Source: CAYOFF01 sp964403415
Lineage (GTDB): Bacteria > Patescibacteriota > Gracilibacteria > Absconditabacterales > Absconditicoccaceae
Assembly: GCA_964403415.1 (NCBI GenBank)
Contig: CAYOFF010000001.1
Location: forward strand, 434,001-498,000
Direction: 5' to 3'
DNA: 64,000 nt
Shown: positions 10,515 to 21,356 of the stretch, one piece after another
Position numbering within the stretch: position 1 is the first letter of the stretch
Layout of the letters: each line of letters starts with the position of its first letter
Program-made: the position numbers and the translations under genes
Notes under the pieces: model-generated
Seen by the model: the letters and a program-made list of their open reading frames with translations, nothing else
The model's database searches: none
Told to the model about the DNA's origin: nothing

Positions 10515-10533
10515 ATCTGCTTTCTCACGCACT

Positions 10534-11565
10534 ATGAGATTAGACGGAAAAATGATTCAAGAGGCAATCAAACAGTTGATTGCAGAGTTCAAGTACGATC
10601 CCTATCAAGTCTTGGATATTGTTAAAATGGGTGTAAAAACCGCTTACAAAAAAGACTATATGCCCAATGAGAGAAAGGCAAATATTCAGGTTGCGATCTG
10701 AGGAGATGGAACTATCAAGATCTACAGGGAGTATGATGTGGTAGAGGAAGTGGAGGAGAAGGAGAGCGAAATAACGCTTAAAGAGTGAAAGAAGCTTAAA
10801 GCCGACGCTAAATATGGTGATAAAATCTTAATTGATATTACACCAGATCCGCTTGAGTTTACAAGAATTGGCGTTCAGGCTGCTGCACAGACGATCAAGC
10901 AGAATCTCAAAAATATCGAAAGAGAAAGATTTTTCGAAAAATTCCAAGACAAGCAAGGTGAGCTTCTCAAAGCAAAAGTTTTGAGAGTCGTTGCTGAGAG
11001 TGTGATGCTTGATATCGAAGGAACTACGGTAGTATTGCCTCCAGAGTGACAGGTGCCAAATAGAGTGTACAATTCAGGAGAGGAAATTATCGTCTATCTT
11101 AAGCAAATTTCTAAGGGTATTTGAGGTATCAATCTCGATATCACGCAGTCTGGTACGGAGTTCATAGAGGCTCTTTTGAAAAGAATTGTTCCTGAATTTG
11201 AAGAAGATAAGGTACAGATTGATAAGATCGTAAGAATTACGGGAAAGAGAACAAAAATCGTTGTTTCTTCGAGAGATGAAAAGATAGATCCAGTGGGTGT
11301 TTTTGTAGGACCGCATGGTGATAGAATAAATACAGTACTTTCTTTGCTCAATGGAGAGAAGATTGATTTCATTGAGTATGCAGATGACGAGGCTAAGCTA
11401 GTGGCAGATGCTTTGAAGCCTGCTAGAGTAGAGCGTGTAGAACTTCAGTGAGACAAGGCTATTGTGCAGCTTCCAGAAGATCAAAAACCTCTCGCAATCG
11501 GAAAAGGTGCAGCAAATATTAAGCTTGCTACGCAACTTACAGGATATAGAATCGAACTTAAGTAA
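10534..11565 (+). CDS. nusA: Transcription termination/antitermination factor NusA
   Basis: A 343-residue RNA polymerase-binding elongation factor. The N-terminal polymerase-binding domain (residues ~1-125) is followed by an S1 domain (~130-200) and two KH domains. The first KH covers RDEKIDPVGVFVGPHGDRI, the signature GPxGxRI loop. The second ends with PLAIGKGAANIKLATQLTG, the conserved AIGKxGxN motif in which the expected third Gly is Ala. It stops right after KH2, so it is the short form without C-terminal acidic repeats. It stands alone rather than in the usual rimP-nusA-infB operon, behind its own attenuator-like leader. Four TGA codons are read as Gly. Confidence 0.95.
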
Positions 11566-11633
11566 TTTTTCGGTTGATCTAGCATGTTGTGATGCTGTGG
11601 AGATCATGGCTTTATCCGTGTATTGGAAAGCAT

Positions 11634-13076
11634 ATGTCAGCTTCATATGAGACCGTCATTGGTCTAGAAATTCATACCAAACTAAATAGTAGTACCAAAC
11701 TGTATTGTGGTTGCCAAAACAGCCAGGAATTTGATGATATGCCAGCAAATACACATATTTGTCCGGTCTGTACCTGACAACCTGGGGCACTACCTGTAGT
11801 ACAAGAAGAAGCATTGGAGAAGGCAGTGCAGTTAGGATTGGCATTGTGATGCAGTGTGCCAGAGTACTCGTTTTTTGATAGAAAATCATATTTCTATCCT
11901 GATCTACCTATGGGATATCAAATTACCCAGTATACGAAGCCTACCTGTGTGGATGGTCTCGTAACATATCCTAATCATGATTTTAGTAAATTTTCTGAAG
12001 CTCGCATTCGTGATGCCCATATTGAAAATGATACTGGTAAAACCATACAAGAGGGAGATAAAGTAATTCTGGACTATAATCGCGCGGGGACACCGCTTGT
12101 TGAGATTGTTACGGAGCCTGATTTTCGTACGGATGATGACGTGGTTGCTTTTTTGAAGGAGTTACAGAGAACAATAAGATACGAGGGTATTGGTGATGCG
12201 GATATGGAGAAGGGGCAGATGCGTTGTGATGTGAATGTGTCGATTAGACCGGTGGGTACGACAACCTACGGCACAAGAGTAGAGCTCAAAAATATGAATT
12301 CGTTTAGTGCGATCAAAAGAGCTATTCAGCATGAAGTGGAGAGACAGATTGGCGTGGTAGAGGGATGATGACAAGTAGAGCAGGAAACGAGATGATGGGA
12401 TGATGCTCGTAGTGTATCATATGTTATGAGAAGCAAAGCAAATGCTTTGGACTATAGGTATTTCCCTGAGCCTGATCTTCCACCGTTGCATCTTACTGCG
12501 GAATGGATTGCGGCACGTAAGGCCGAACTTCAAGAGCTCCCTGTAGAGAAAATCAAAAGATATCGTGATGTATACGGATTCAACAAAGAGTATATCAATG
12601 TCCTTATTGGAGATATCCAGACTAATCAGCGATTTGAGCAGTTTGTGAAAGATGGATTCGAACCAGCATTGATTGCAAAATGGTTTTCGGGGCCGTTAGC
12701 CAAGTACCTAAATCAGCATATGAAGAGTATTTCGGATTTGGTGTGCACATATGAAACGATGAAAGGTTTTTTCTCCGCTATACAAAGCGGCTCGTTGAGC
12801 GATGCTCATGCTAAACAAGTATTTGAACATCTGCTTGCTGAGTCTGGAAGTGTTGAAGATATTGTAGCGCACTATGGATTTACTACCATGACAGATGAGG
12901 AATTAGACCGTCTTGCACAGGAAGTTTTCGCAGATAATCCACAAGCTGTTGCTGATCTTAAGGCATGAAAAATGCAGTCAGCATGATTTTTGGTCGGACA
13001 GATTGTTAGAGCATCTGGATGAAAGGCTGACGCCAAAAAAGTAAAAGAACTGATAGAAAAAATGTTTGCATCATAA
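11634..13076 (+). CDS. gatB: Asp-tRNA(Asn)/Glu-tRNA(Gln) amidotransferase subunit B
   Basis: A 480-residue subunit of the GatCAB amidotransferase, which converts Glu-tRNA(Gln) and/or Asp-tRNA(Asn) to the amide form. The N-terminus reads YETVIGLEIHTKL, and the catalytic/kinase domain has FFDRKSYFYPDLPMGYQITQ and RIRDAHIENDTGK. Zinc-ligand cysteines occur in YCGCQN and HICPVCTGQPG. The central block NRAGTPLVEIVTEPD and RCDVNVSIRPVG are diagnostic. The tail (Yqey domain) includes VGQIVRASGGKADAKKV, the tRNA-binding element. gatA and gatC are not in the window. The start ATG 11634 is 68 bases after nusA; rsmH starts 5 bases after the stop, suggesting co-transcription. Confidence 0.96.
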
Positions 13077-13081
13077 CACTC

Positions 13082-13987
13082 ATGAGACACGTCCCTGTTT
13101 TAGCTAAAGAAACATTGTCGTTCCTTACGCCTACGATGCAGGTGCTTTTTGATGGTACATTGGGGCATGCGGGACATACACAGTTGATGTTAAAGCACTA
13201 CGTAGAGCAGGGAAAGAAAGTGCGTATGATTTGTACAGATAGGGATGAGAAAATGATTGCGAAGGCTAGGACGTTTTTGGGTGATCTAGACGAGCAAGTG
13301 GAGATTGTGCAGTGAAGTTATGCAGATCGAGACGTAATACATATGCAGACAGATATTGAGAAAGTTGATTTCATGTTGCTTGATCTTGGTGTAAATATGG
13401 ATCATTTTAAGGTCGCGGAAAGATGATTTAGTATCAAGATGGATGGCGTACTTGATATGAGATACGATACGAGTACAGGACAGTCTGCGTCTCAACGATT
13501 GCAAACAGCGACCTTTCAGGAGATCAAAGATGCATTGACAGATCGAACGGATTTCTCATCACGTTTTGTGGATCGTATAGTGGAGCAATTACTTGTAGAT
13601 AGGAGGAAACGTCAACGAAAGACTACACAAGAACTTGTTTCTCGAGGCAATACGCAATGAATGAATGATAAGACGTTGGCGATTTTTTTTCAAGCGATTA
13701 GAATTGCTGTCAATCATGAGCTTGAAGAACTACAAAACTTCTTGCAATGCTTTCCCAAATGGCTAAACACGTGAGGTAGGTGTGTTGTAATTACCTATCA
13801 TAGTGGCGAAGACAGGCTTGTGAAGCAGGCATTCAAGTGATTGGAAGAACAACACATATGAACCATCCTAACGAAACACGTCATTACGCCCACGTGGCAT
13901 GAAATACAACAGAACAAAGCAGCGAGAAGTGCGAAGTTAAGAGCATTTGAGCTTTTATCTCTCCCTGATTCCTCGCAGTATGAATAG
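13082..13987 (+). CDS. rsmH: 16S rRNA (cytosine1402-N4)-methyltransferase RsmH
   Basis: A 301-residue SAM-dependent methyltransferase (MraW) that modifies C1402 in the decoding centre. The start MRHVPVLAKETLSFL is typical. The SAM-binding loop is FDGTLGHAGHT, replacing the common D-A-T-x-G-x-G-G-H-S. Later blocks are DFMLLDLGVNMDHF, ERGFSIKMDGVLDMRYD, FFQAIRIAVNHELEEL and CVVITYHSGEDRLVK, all standard for the family. TGA-coded glycines fall in the RGFS and TGGR positions. It overlaps the next small ORF by 8 bases (the ATG lies inside its last codons), which is the canonical rsmH-ftsL arrangement. Confidence 0.95.
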
Positions 13988-14345
13988 AGTTATTATTGTA
14001 CAGAGTCTTTCTAAACAATATCTGGCGCTCAAAGACTCTATGAGACGTCACGTAAAATTTATGAGTCAATGTAAACTAGTATTGGTGATAGCAATGCTTG
14101 TGGTGACACTTGGCGTCTATGCTCGTGAAGTAAACGATGCATCGACCAAGTGATATTTTTTGAAACAGGAAATGCAGCAGTATGATGATCTTGTCTTTCA
14201 GCAGAGCAGTATCAAACTAGATGTGTTGCAAGATGAGAAAAAACTCTGGGATCAAATTGCTGATCAACAGGCTTCGTGGGCTAACCAAAATCCGGATAAT
14301 TTTGTGACTGTCTATACATATACCAAGGAAGTTGCTTTGAAATAG
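13980..14345 (+). CDS. FtsL-like bitopic division protein
   Basis: A 121-residue protein: ~35 polar residues, one membrane helix (CKLVLVIAMLVVTLGVYA, residues ~36-53) and a predicted coiled coil of ~55 residues (KQEMQQYDDLVFQQSSIKLD and so on). FtsL proteins are short, bitopic and coiled-coil, diverge beyond sequence recognition, and lie directly after rsmH. This gene starts 8 bases before the rsmH stop. The assignment therefore rests on topology and synteny, not on sequence identity. FtsL joins FtsB and FtsQ in the divisome and signals to the septal synthase. No ftsI follows. A convergent dus gene lies only 28 bases away. Confidence 0.6.
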
Positions 14346-14373
14346 TCTTATCTCCTCATCTCCCTTTAATTGC

Positions 14374-15432
14374 CTAGGACTCTATGGCGATTTTTTGTAG
14401 TAGCATTTTGAGTGGACCGTATTCTTTGATTTGTGCGATTTCTGTCTTGAGTTCTTTGCTTCATGGGATCCCTTTGAGATAAGCAAAAAGATATTTTCTG
14501 AATTCTACAGGTGTTCTAAGCGCCTTCACTTCAGCATCATCTGGATGTGCTTCTATCCGGGCAGCTAGTTCACAGAGATATGCGTATGTGGGTTGGGTGA
14601 GTCTATGCTCTCTTGGGTTGATTTCAGGCCATGCTGCTATTTGTTTTTGTACATACATATCTGCTGCACATGATATCGAAAGATGACGTAGTATCGTTTT
14701 TACTTTTTCGTGTATTGAGGGGGTATATGGTGTGAGAATTCGTGGATTACCGATTGCGGACTGTCCTGTCATCATTCCATCGAGATTTCATATCTTATCT
14801 ATACAGTCGTTGTAGGATCTCAGTCCGCCGTTGCCGATAATTATCTTATCTGGTAGTGCTTCTTTGAGGCGGTAAATAAATTCTCGATTTACATCTCATG
14901 CGTGCGATTGTTTGTAGGTTCTTCCGTGTACCGTAATTGTTTGCACGTATTCGCTCGCATCAATAAGAAACTGAAACTGTTCGTGGATGTCTGCATCGGT
15001 GAGGCCTACTCTTGTTTTGATGCTAAAAGGCTTGGATATTGATGCAGCAATACGTTTGATGATGTCGAGCGTACGTGTTTTGTCTCTGAGCATTCAGCTT
15101 CAGGCAGCACAGGTCATAATTTTTGGCGAAGGACATCACATATTGAGCTCTATTCCTGCGAAATCATAATTTTGATCAAGATGCTGAGCAGTGTAGAGCA
15201 ATGTGTTTTCATCTCCACCAAAAATTTGTGCTATGGTTTCGTGATCAAAATCGGTCCTGAGGATATGTGCGATAACGCCGCTAGGATTGTGAAAATAGCC
15301 ATCTGCACTCATAAATTCCGTCCAGAGCATAAGTATGTCGGTGGTATTTCCGTGTTGTTGAAAAACCTCTTTGCAGATGCAACGATACGCACAATCAGTA
15401 ATCCCATCCATGGGAGCAAGGCAAACGCGCAT
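14374..15432 (-). CDS. dus: tRNA-dihydrouridine synthase
   Basis: A 352-residue FMN-dependent reductase that converts uridine to dihydrouridine in tRNA D-loops. The N-terminus MRVCLAPMDGITDCAYR holds the FMN-binding APM-x-G-x-T-D motif. The catalytic cysteine lies in GIELNMGCPSPKIM, followed by AAGSGMLRD. Later blocks are KTRVGL, ITVHGRTYKQSHAGDVN (HGR binds FMN phosphate) and IIGNGGLRS and DGMMTGQSAIGNP for the second half of the TIM barrel. Length is normal. It is downstream of the UPF0489 gene on the same strand with a 5-base gap, so the two probably form an operon. Confidence 0.93.
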
Positions 15433-15437
15433 GAGAA

Positions 15438-16016
15438 TTATATATGTTCAAAAATATCTTTCAAAACTGTTATTGCTAGCTGCTGATCAATAAATCAGGG
15501 TGAAGTTGCAATGGTGACAAGTGACGCGTTTCTAAGGAGCTGGCGTGTTTTTTCAAGCGTTTTGTGATATGCGTGGATGGACATGTCAGGTGCTCGGAAG
15601 TCGAGATCAATATCGAGAATGTAGGGCTTAGAGAGCAATTGCGTTGGAATTTCGTGTTCATAGTTTAAGAGTTTTCGTTCTGTTCTTACTTGTTCGCACT
15701 GTGCGAGCACTCATGCATCGAGAAGTGGAGGGATGAAATTTCCTATGGTGCAATACTCTGTAGCGAATGTCTGAAGATAGGCATCGTTTTGTAGGTATTG
15801 CATATCAAGCGTATACTCGTTTGGTCTCATGTCGGTGTGCTGATCTATGTGGATGACGGTTCAGGGAATATGTTTTGTCTCTCTCAACCATTGTGTCCAG
15901 AAGTAGAGCGCGTAGTTGTGGTTGTCGAAGATGTAGATAGGACACTGATATCAGGAAAGACTGTAGAGGGTATGTAGGCCTGTATAATGCACAGTACTTG
16001 CGTTGTCGTTCTTCAT
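15438..16016 (-). CDS. UPF0489 family protein
   Basis: A 192-residue protein read from ATG 16014-16016. The N-terminal part contains YIFDNHNYALYFW and TVIHIDQHTDMR. The centre has YILDIDLDFRAPDM. This pattern (an N-H near the start, then I-D-x-H-x-D and D-I-D-x-D) is characteristic of the UPF0489 family, whose His/Asp clusters resemble a metal-dependent hydrolase or arginase-like site. The function is unproven. A short residual N-terminal extension is possible because the frame stays open upstream, but no ATG is present there. It is divergent from gyrB, and the candidate structured RNA C overlaps its promoter region on the other strand. Confidence 0.7.
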
Positions 16017-16029
16017 ACTGTACACTGAA

Positions 16030-16145
16030 TTATCTCAGCATCTTATGTCTGAACAGGATGAGATTGTGGTGGTAGAAAGTGATTTTGGGCTCGCCATATG
16101 GTGGGAGGATAAATATCACGCCTGTAAGGGCGCGGCTATTTATAT
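16030..16145 (+). ncRNA. Candidate structured RNA, copy C (upstream of gyrB)
   Basis: The third, most diverged copy of the element also seen at 4036 and 25980. It has the nearly invariant block AAATATCACGCCTGTAAG (16111-16128), then TATTTAT (16137-16143) with the same 8-base spacing as copy B. It is preceded by a hairpin whose sequence differs from A and B but whose place is kept: CTCGCC (16090-16095) pairs with GGTGGG (16100-16105, with a G-U). Preserved structure with changed sequence argues for an RNA. The element ends ~175 bases before gyrB, and an intrinsic terminator lies between them, so a free-standing small RNA is possible. Confidence 0.42.
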
Positions 16146-16275
16146 GAATTTTCGGGTAAATTACAATCTACGCTATTGACATATTCTTTATCTGCCTCTT
16201 TTTTAAAAATATGACGTTCTAGCAAGCTGGACGCCTTTTTGTATCTCTCTTTTGCATTTCATTTGGAAATAGCTA

Positions 16276-16308
16276 TACCTGCGGCACTGTAGGTATTTTT
16301 TGTTTTTT
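16276..16308 (+). terminator. Intrinsic terminator just upstream of gyrB
   Basis: TACCTGC (16276-16282) pairs with GTAGGTA (16289-16295), followed by a long T tract broken by one G. No protein gene lies upstream on this strand. It must therefore end a non-coding transcript, such as copy C, or act as an attenuator 13 bases before the gyrB start. The stretch 16146-16275 holds no gene. Confidence 0.65.
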
Positions 16309-16320
16309 TGAAAAAATCGC

Positions 16321-18234
16321 ATGGCAGAAACACAAGGACAGGCATATGACGCGTCGCAGATCAAAGTACTTGAAGGACTTGAGCCAGTGAGACATAGACC
16401 GGGTATGTATATCGGTTCTACGGATGCGAGAGGTCTCCATCACATGGTGTATGAGATCGTAGACAATGCTGTGGATGAGGCATTGGCAGGGCATTGTAAG
16501 CACATTACGGTGATTATGAGTAAAGATGCGAAAATCACAGTGATGGATGATGGCCGTGGAATTCCTGTAGATATTCACCCTAAGACATGAAAATCAGCAT
16601 TGGAGACGATTTTGACTGTACTGCATGCCGGTGGAAAGTTCGAGAAAGGCGCGTATAAGATTTCATGAGGTCTCCATGGTGTGGGTTCTTCGGTTGTAAA
16701 TGCGCTGTCTGCATGGATGTATGCTGAAGTACACAAAGATGGTAAAGTGTATGCACAGACCTATAAGCGCGGTGTGCCACAAGATGAAGTACATGTGATA
16801 TGAGAGACGGATAAGCGTGGTACAACGATCTCGTTTACCCCTGATACGACTATTTTTGAAACAGATGAGTTCTCATATACGACAATTTCTACGAGGCTCA
16901 AACATGCTGCATATTTGACGCCAGGAGTGGTCTTCACTGTAGTGGATGAGGTTAAGGGGAGAGCCGAGAGATTTTACTTTGAGGGAGGTATCAAGACATG
17001 GCTTACCAACCTTGTGGGTGTCCAACAGCAGCTATCTCCTCAATTTTCTATTGCGCAGGAGGGGAATGAGGTAATGGTGGATATTGTATTCCAGTTTGTG
17101 GACTCTACCAATGACAATATGCTCTCGTTCGTTAATAATATTACTACTAAGGATGGCGGTACTCATGTGGTGGGATTCAAGAACGCACTTTTGACGGTCA
17201 TCAATGATCTAGCCAAAGAAAAAGGCTTGATTGACAAAAAAATAGGAGAGTATCAGATTTCTGACATCACAGACGGACTGTACTCGATTGTCAGTGTCAA
17301 AGTCCCAGAGCCTCAATTCGAGGGTCAGACGAAGGGAAGACTAGGAAATAGTTATGTGAAGAACGAGGTCGAAAAGATCGTAACCAATTACTTGCGCGAC
17401 AACTACAAGTCTCAGCCAGAACTCTTTGATAAAATGTTCGAAAAAGTTCAGCTTGCAGCCAAAGCAAGAATGGCTGCAAAACTTGCAAAAGAGTCGGTCC
17501 TTAGAAAAGGAGCGTTGATTGGTGGTGTTCTTCCAGGGAAATTGGCTGATTGTTCTACCAAAAAAGCGCATGGTACAGAACTCTATATTGTCGAGGGTAA
17601 TTCTGCGTGAGGTTCTGCTAAACAAGCGCGCAATAGTGCGTATCAAGCTATCTTGCCATTGAGAGGTAAGGTGCTTAATACAGAGCAGTCGTCTATCCAA
17701 AAAGTACTTGCTAACAACGAAGTAAAATCATTGGTGTTGGCGATTGGGGCAGGTATGAAAGAGAGTTATGATGAGAAAGCATTGCGTTACGAGAGAGTAG
17801 TGATCATGACGGATGCGGATGTAGATGGAGCGCATATTAGAACACTTTTGTTGACGTTTTTCTTTAGATATATGAGGCCATTGATTGAACAAGAGCACTT
17901 GTTTATTGCGGTTCCTCCACTTTACAAGTTCAAACAAGGAAAGAAGGAAATGTATATTTATCCGCCAGAGGATGAACTAGAGTCTGCTATGAAAAAGCAT
18001 AAATTCGAAAAAGATAAGACACAAGTGCAACGTTACAAAGGTCTTGGAGAGATGAATCCAGAGCAGCTTTGGGATACTACGATGAATCCTGATACGAGAA
18101 AAATGCTCAAAGTAACGGTAGAAGATGCGGAAGAGGCAGATAAACTGTTTAGAATTTTGATGGGTGAGGACGTAAGTAGCAGAAAGCATTTCATACTGAC
18201 GCATGCGAAAAATGTGAAAGAGTTGGATGTGTAA
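16321..18234 (+). CDS. gyrB: DNA gyrase subunit B
   Basis: A 637-residue ATPase subunit of gyrase (topoisomerase II). The GHKL ATPase domain has VLEGLEPVRHRPGMYIG, YEIVDNAVDEALAGH, VMDDGRGIPVDIH and SGGLHGVGSSVVNALS, where one of the ATP-lid glycines is TGA. The transducer domain follows, then the TOPRIM with YIVEGNSAGGSAKQARN and VIMTDADVDGAHIRTLL. The C-terminal block RYKGLGEMNPEQLWDTTMNP is standard. ParE and GyrB are hard to tell apart, but the single-copy context, normal length and PEQLWxTTM motif favour GyrB. gyrA is not in the window. Confidence 0.93.
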
Positions 18235-18319
18235 GTTTTTTGTTTGTTAGATGAAGTGCTGCGTGTATCTGTGAGAATATGTATGATCCGTACAAGGTGT
18301 GCGAGATACTGTTTAGGTC

Positions 18320-18820
18320 ATGATACTCATGAAATCGAAGTCACGAGTACGTTCTTGTAAGCAGCTTGTAGCAAAGTATGGTCCAGCTGAAATACTGGGC
18401 ACAGTTGCTGCGATGGCATGAGGATATGGTGTGTATCATCTTACATGAGATAAGCTTCTAGCGGGAATTGCCTGAGCGTGGGCAGAAAATATAGGATATT
18501 ACAGTTATAACTGTCGGGTGGAGCGAAGGTCTCAGAGCAATTTCTGACATCGTGGATGGAAGAGAATTTGGATGACGATTGTGGGTGTGCTTACAGAATT
18601 TGGTGTAGGAGAGGCATTTGATAGTTTGTTGGTGAGGCCTGCATGTATGTACTTTGCAACCGTCTATATTCAGCCATATGGACTGTGATTATTGATCTGA
18701 AAAATAGCAGCAGATGTGGTTTTCTATGTTCCAACGACGATAGCATATAGACTAAAATTTAACTTCCAGTTACGCAAAAAATTGACGATCTTGGAAGAAA
18801 AAATAGAAAAAATGTTTTAG
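18320..18820 (+). CDS. Predicted integral membrane protein
   Basis: A 166-residue membrane protein of unknown function. Hydrophobic segments occur at ILGTVAAMAGGYGVYHLTG, KLLAGIAGAWAENIGYY, IWMTIVGVLTEFGVGEAF and YGLGLLIGKIAADVVFYVPT, so four membrane helices are likely, with a basic N-terminus and C-terminus (FQLRKKLTILEEKIEKMF). The G-T-x-x-A...T-G-D...G-A-W-x-E-N-x-G-Y-Y pattern resembles small membrane proteins that are widespread but unnamed in bacteria. Start could be ATG 18320 or, in frame, ATG 18329. It precedes the YhiN-like flavoprotein by 19 bases and is probably in one transcript with it. Confidence 0.6.
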
Positions 18821-18839
18821 TGGTGGCTGTCTGTACATA

Positions 18840-20162
18840 ATGCGTATCTGAATAATTGGTTGATGAGCAGCTGGTATGATGTGTGCTGCGTCGTTGGTAC
18901 ATCATGCACAGCAGCTATCCAACAATAATAATGCGCTGCTAGATGAAGGTAACGGTGATGGGAACCATTTGAAGCAGCCGGAGATACATCTGTTCGAGAA
19001 AAACTCTAGATTGGGCGCCAAAGTACTCATATCTGGCGGATGAAGATGTAACGTGACGACGTGAATAACAGATAAAAAAACACTTTTGACAAAATATATT
19101 CGTGGAAGTGAATTTTTGAAACAGTCTTTGGGTGTCTTTGGCCCTAGCAAGGTAATGCAATGGTTTGAAGATCACAATGTTCCATTGAAAATAGAGGAAG
19201 ATATGCGTGTTTTCCCTGTTTCTGATAATGGCAAAGATGTTGTAGGTGCGTTTGAAACATTGTTTTCTGTATCCAATGTACGTGTTCATCTCAAGTGTGG
19301 TATTACGGAAGTGCAGCCATTGCATCCCTGATTTCGTCTTGTGACGAGCGAGGGTGTCTATGAGGTAGATTATGTCGTAATTACGACATGAGGAGAGGCA
19401 TACCGTCATACCTGATCGACGTGAGATGGATATGGCTTTGCTGAAGCTTGTGGACATACTATTACACAATTGGGACCGTCGTTAAGCAGTTTTTTGGCAC
19501 ATGAACAACGGATCAAGGACTTATCCTGAGTTGCTTTTCCAAATGCCGCAGTACGTTTTGAGGATACGTTTAAAGATATTGGAGATGCTCAGCAAAAAAC
19601 AGTTATTTGACCGTTGTTATGCACCCACTTTTGAATTTCTGGACCTGTGGCATTTAGTTTGTCGGCGCATGTGACGTATAGGAAAATAGATCAGGATCAT
19701 CCTTTTGAGGTACGTATTGTGTTGGATGTGTGAGTGTCATTTGAGGAGTGGGATCAGCGTATTGTCAGCTGGGCGAAAGACTATCCGGCGAGACAACTTA
19801 AAACGCAGTTACATACTGTTTTCCCAGAAAGGGTTGTCGAGAAGATATGCGAAGTCGTACATATTGATCCCACGCAGCAGCTTGCGCATTTTACCAAAGA
19901 AGATCGTAAACGTTTGGTACATGCTCTTGTAGATGGCCTTCCTTTGACGCTTGTGGCGCGTAGGCCATGAGATGAATTTGTGACTGCATGAGGGGTATCT
20001 CTGTCGGAAGTTGATGCGAAAACAATGCACTCCAAAATTACTCCTTGACTGTATTTTGCAGGAGAGGTGCTGGATGTTGACGGACTGACATGATGATTCA
20101 ATCTTACCTCGTCTTGGGCGACGTGATGGCTCGCTGGCAAATCTATTTTGCAAAGCTGATAG
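18840..20162 (+). CDS. HI0933/YhiN-family NAD(P)/FAD-dependent oxidoreductase
   Basis: A 440-residue flavoprotein. The N-terminal Rossmann loop is IGIIGGGAAGMM, with two of its glycines TGA. It is followed by KVLISGGGRCNVT, the hallmark of the HI0933 (YhiN/BaiN) family. The centre has VVITTGGEAY and STGDGYGFAEACGH, and the C-terminus has TAGGVSLSEVD, GLYFAGEVLDVDG and GGFNLTSSWATGWLAG, which close the FAD site. The substrate of the family is mostly unknown; one member acts in bile-acid reduction. An unusual Asn/Gly-rich insertion (about residues 29-45) lies in the first FAD strand region. The last 20 bases overlap the convergent ddl gene. Confidence 0.87.
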
Positions 20163-21294
20163 TATTATCAAGAATTGATGAGTTGAACTCAATAGATGTG
20201 TCGTCATATTTTCTCTGAAGAGCAGTGTGTATGAGTGATTCCAGGAATGTTTTTGGTGGTATTCAAGACTGTTCTCGCAGATACATTTGCATTGCTCCTG
20301 GTATGCTATTGAGCTCAATAATATACAGGTGCTGTGTATCTGGTTGATACAAGTAATCGATTCTAGGTGCTCATGAGAGTCTGAATATCTCAAAGAGATC
20401 TTTGGTCATTTGCTTGATGCGCTGTGTCGTATCGGCATTGAGTGGAGCAGGTACAATTACCTTGTTTTCTGCTCATGACATCATGCCTCATCCTCATTTT
20501 TCTACAATATACTTTTGATCAAAAGTGAGGAAAGCATCTTGAGAAAGAGGCTGCTGTATTTCAGTTGTTATGATTTCTCAGTCGTGATACATGACGCTAC
20601 AGCTGAGCTCGAGTGAGTTTTCGATACTTGGTTCTACAATGATCTCGTTGGAAAAATAAAATCCTACGTCAGCTGCCTGTAAGAGATCATCGTAATTGAA
20701 ACATTTTGAAACACCTATAGATGAGCCGAGATTATATGGTTTTACGAATATTGGATACATAAATGTCTCCTGAACGCGTGTAGGATTCCAAGTCTTTTTG
20801 GTGTAGGATTGGTATGGAATAGCTGGGAATCCATGTGCTATAAGTATGTCTTTGGTAATTCTTTTGTCGATAGTAGTTGCACTGCCAACAACAGAGGGAC
20901 CTACATATGGTATCTCCAAGAATTCTAACATACCTTCAATACTCCCATCTTCACCATGTTTTCCATGGAATACCAAAAAAACAACATCGAGCGTAATTTC
21001 CGTATCTTTGCTAAGTTTGCCTAGTAATCCTTGTGATTGTATTTTTAGATGCAATTTGTGGTCTGGTTGAAGATCTAGAGAAACCGGACGTGCAGGGAGT
21101 GAAAACTGTTTGTATGTTTTGAGATCGTTGAGGCTATCATCACTATATCGTTGTCCATTTTTTGCTACATATATGGGTGTAACGTCCATGGACGTATGTT
21201 TTTGAAGGTTTTTGATTACAGCATAGGCAGAGGTAATTGATACTTCGTGTTCTGTGCTTTTCCCTCCAAACATGACACCGACGCGAATACTCAT
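20143..21294 (-). CDS. ddl: D-alanine--D-alanine ligase
   Basis: A 383-residue ATP-grasp ligase that makes the D-Ala-D-Ala dipeptide for peptidoglycan. The start MSIRVGVMFGGKSTEHEVSI was chosen because it puts the GG-x-S-x-E-H-x-V-S motif at residue ~10; an upstream ATG at 21309 would add five residues. Further blocks are LVFHGKHGEDGSIEG, PYVGPSVVGSATTIDK, FPIFVKPYNLGSSIGV-like residues and the C-terminal RIDYLYQPDTQHLYIIELNS. It is the downstream partner of murF (62-base gap), a common ddl-murF pairing for making the UDP-MurNAc-pentapeptide. Its 3' end overlaps the convergent flavoprotein gene by 20 bases. Confidence 0.94.
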
Positions 21295-21356
21295 GTGGAC
21301 CTGATACAAACTAAATAATATAAAGTTATTTTTTGTATATGTATTTGCTTGATATT

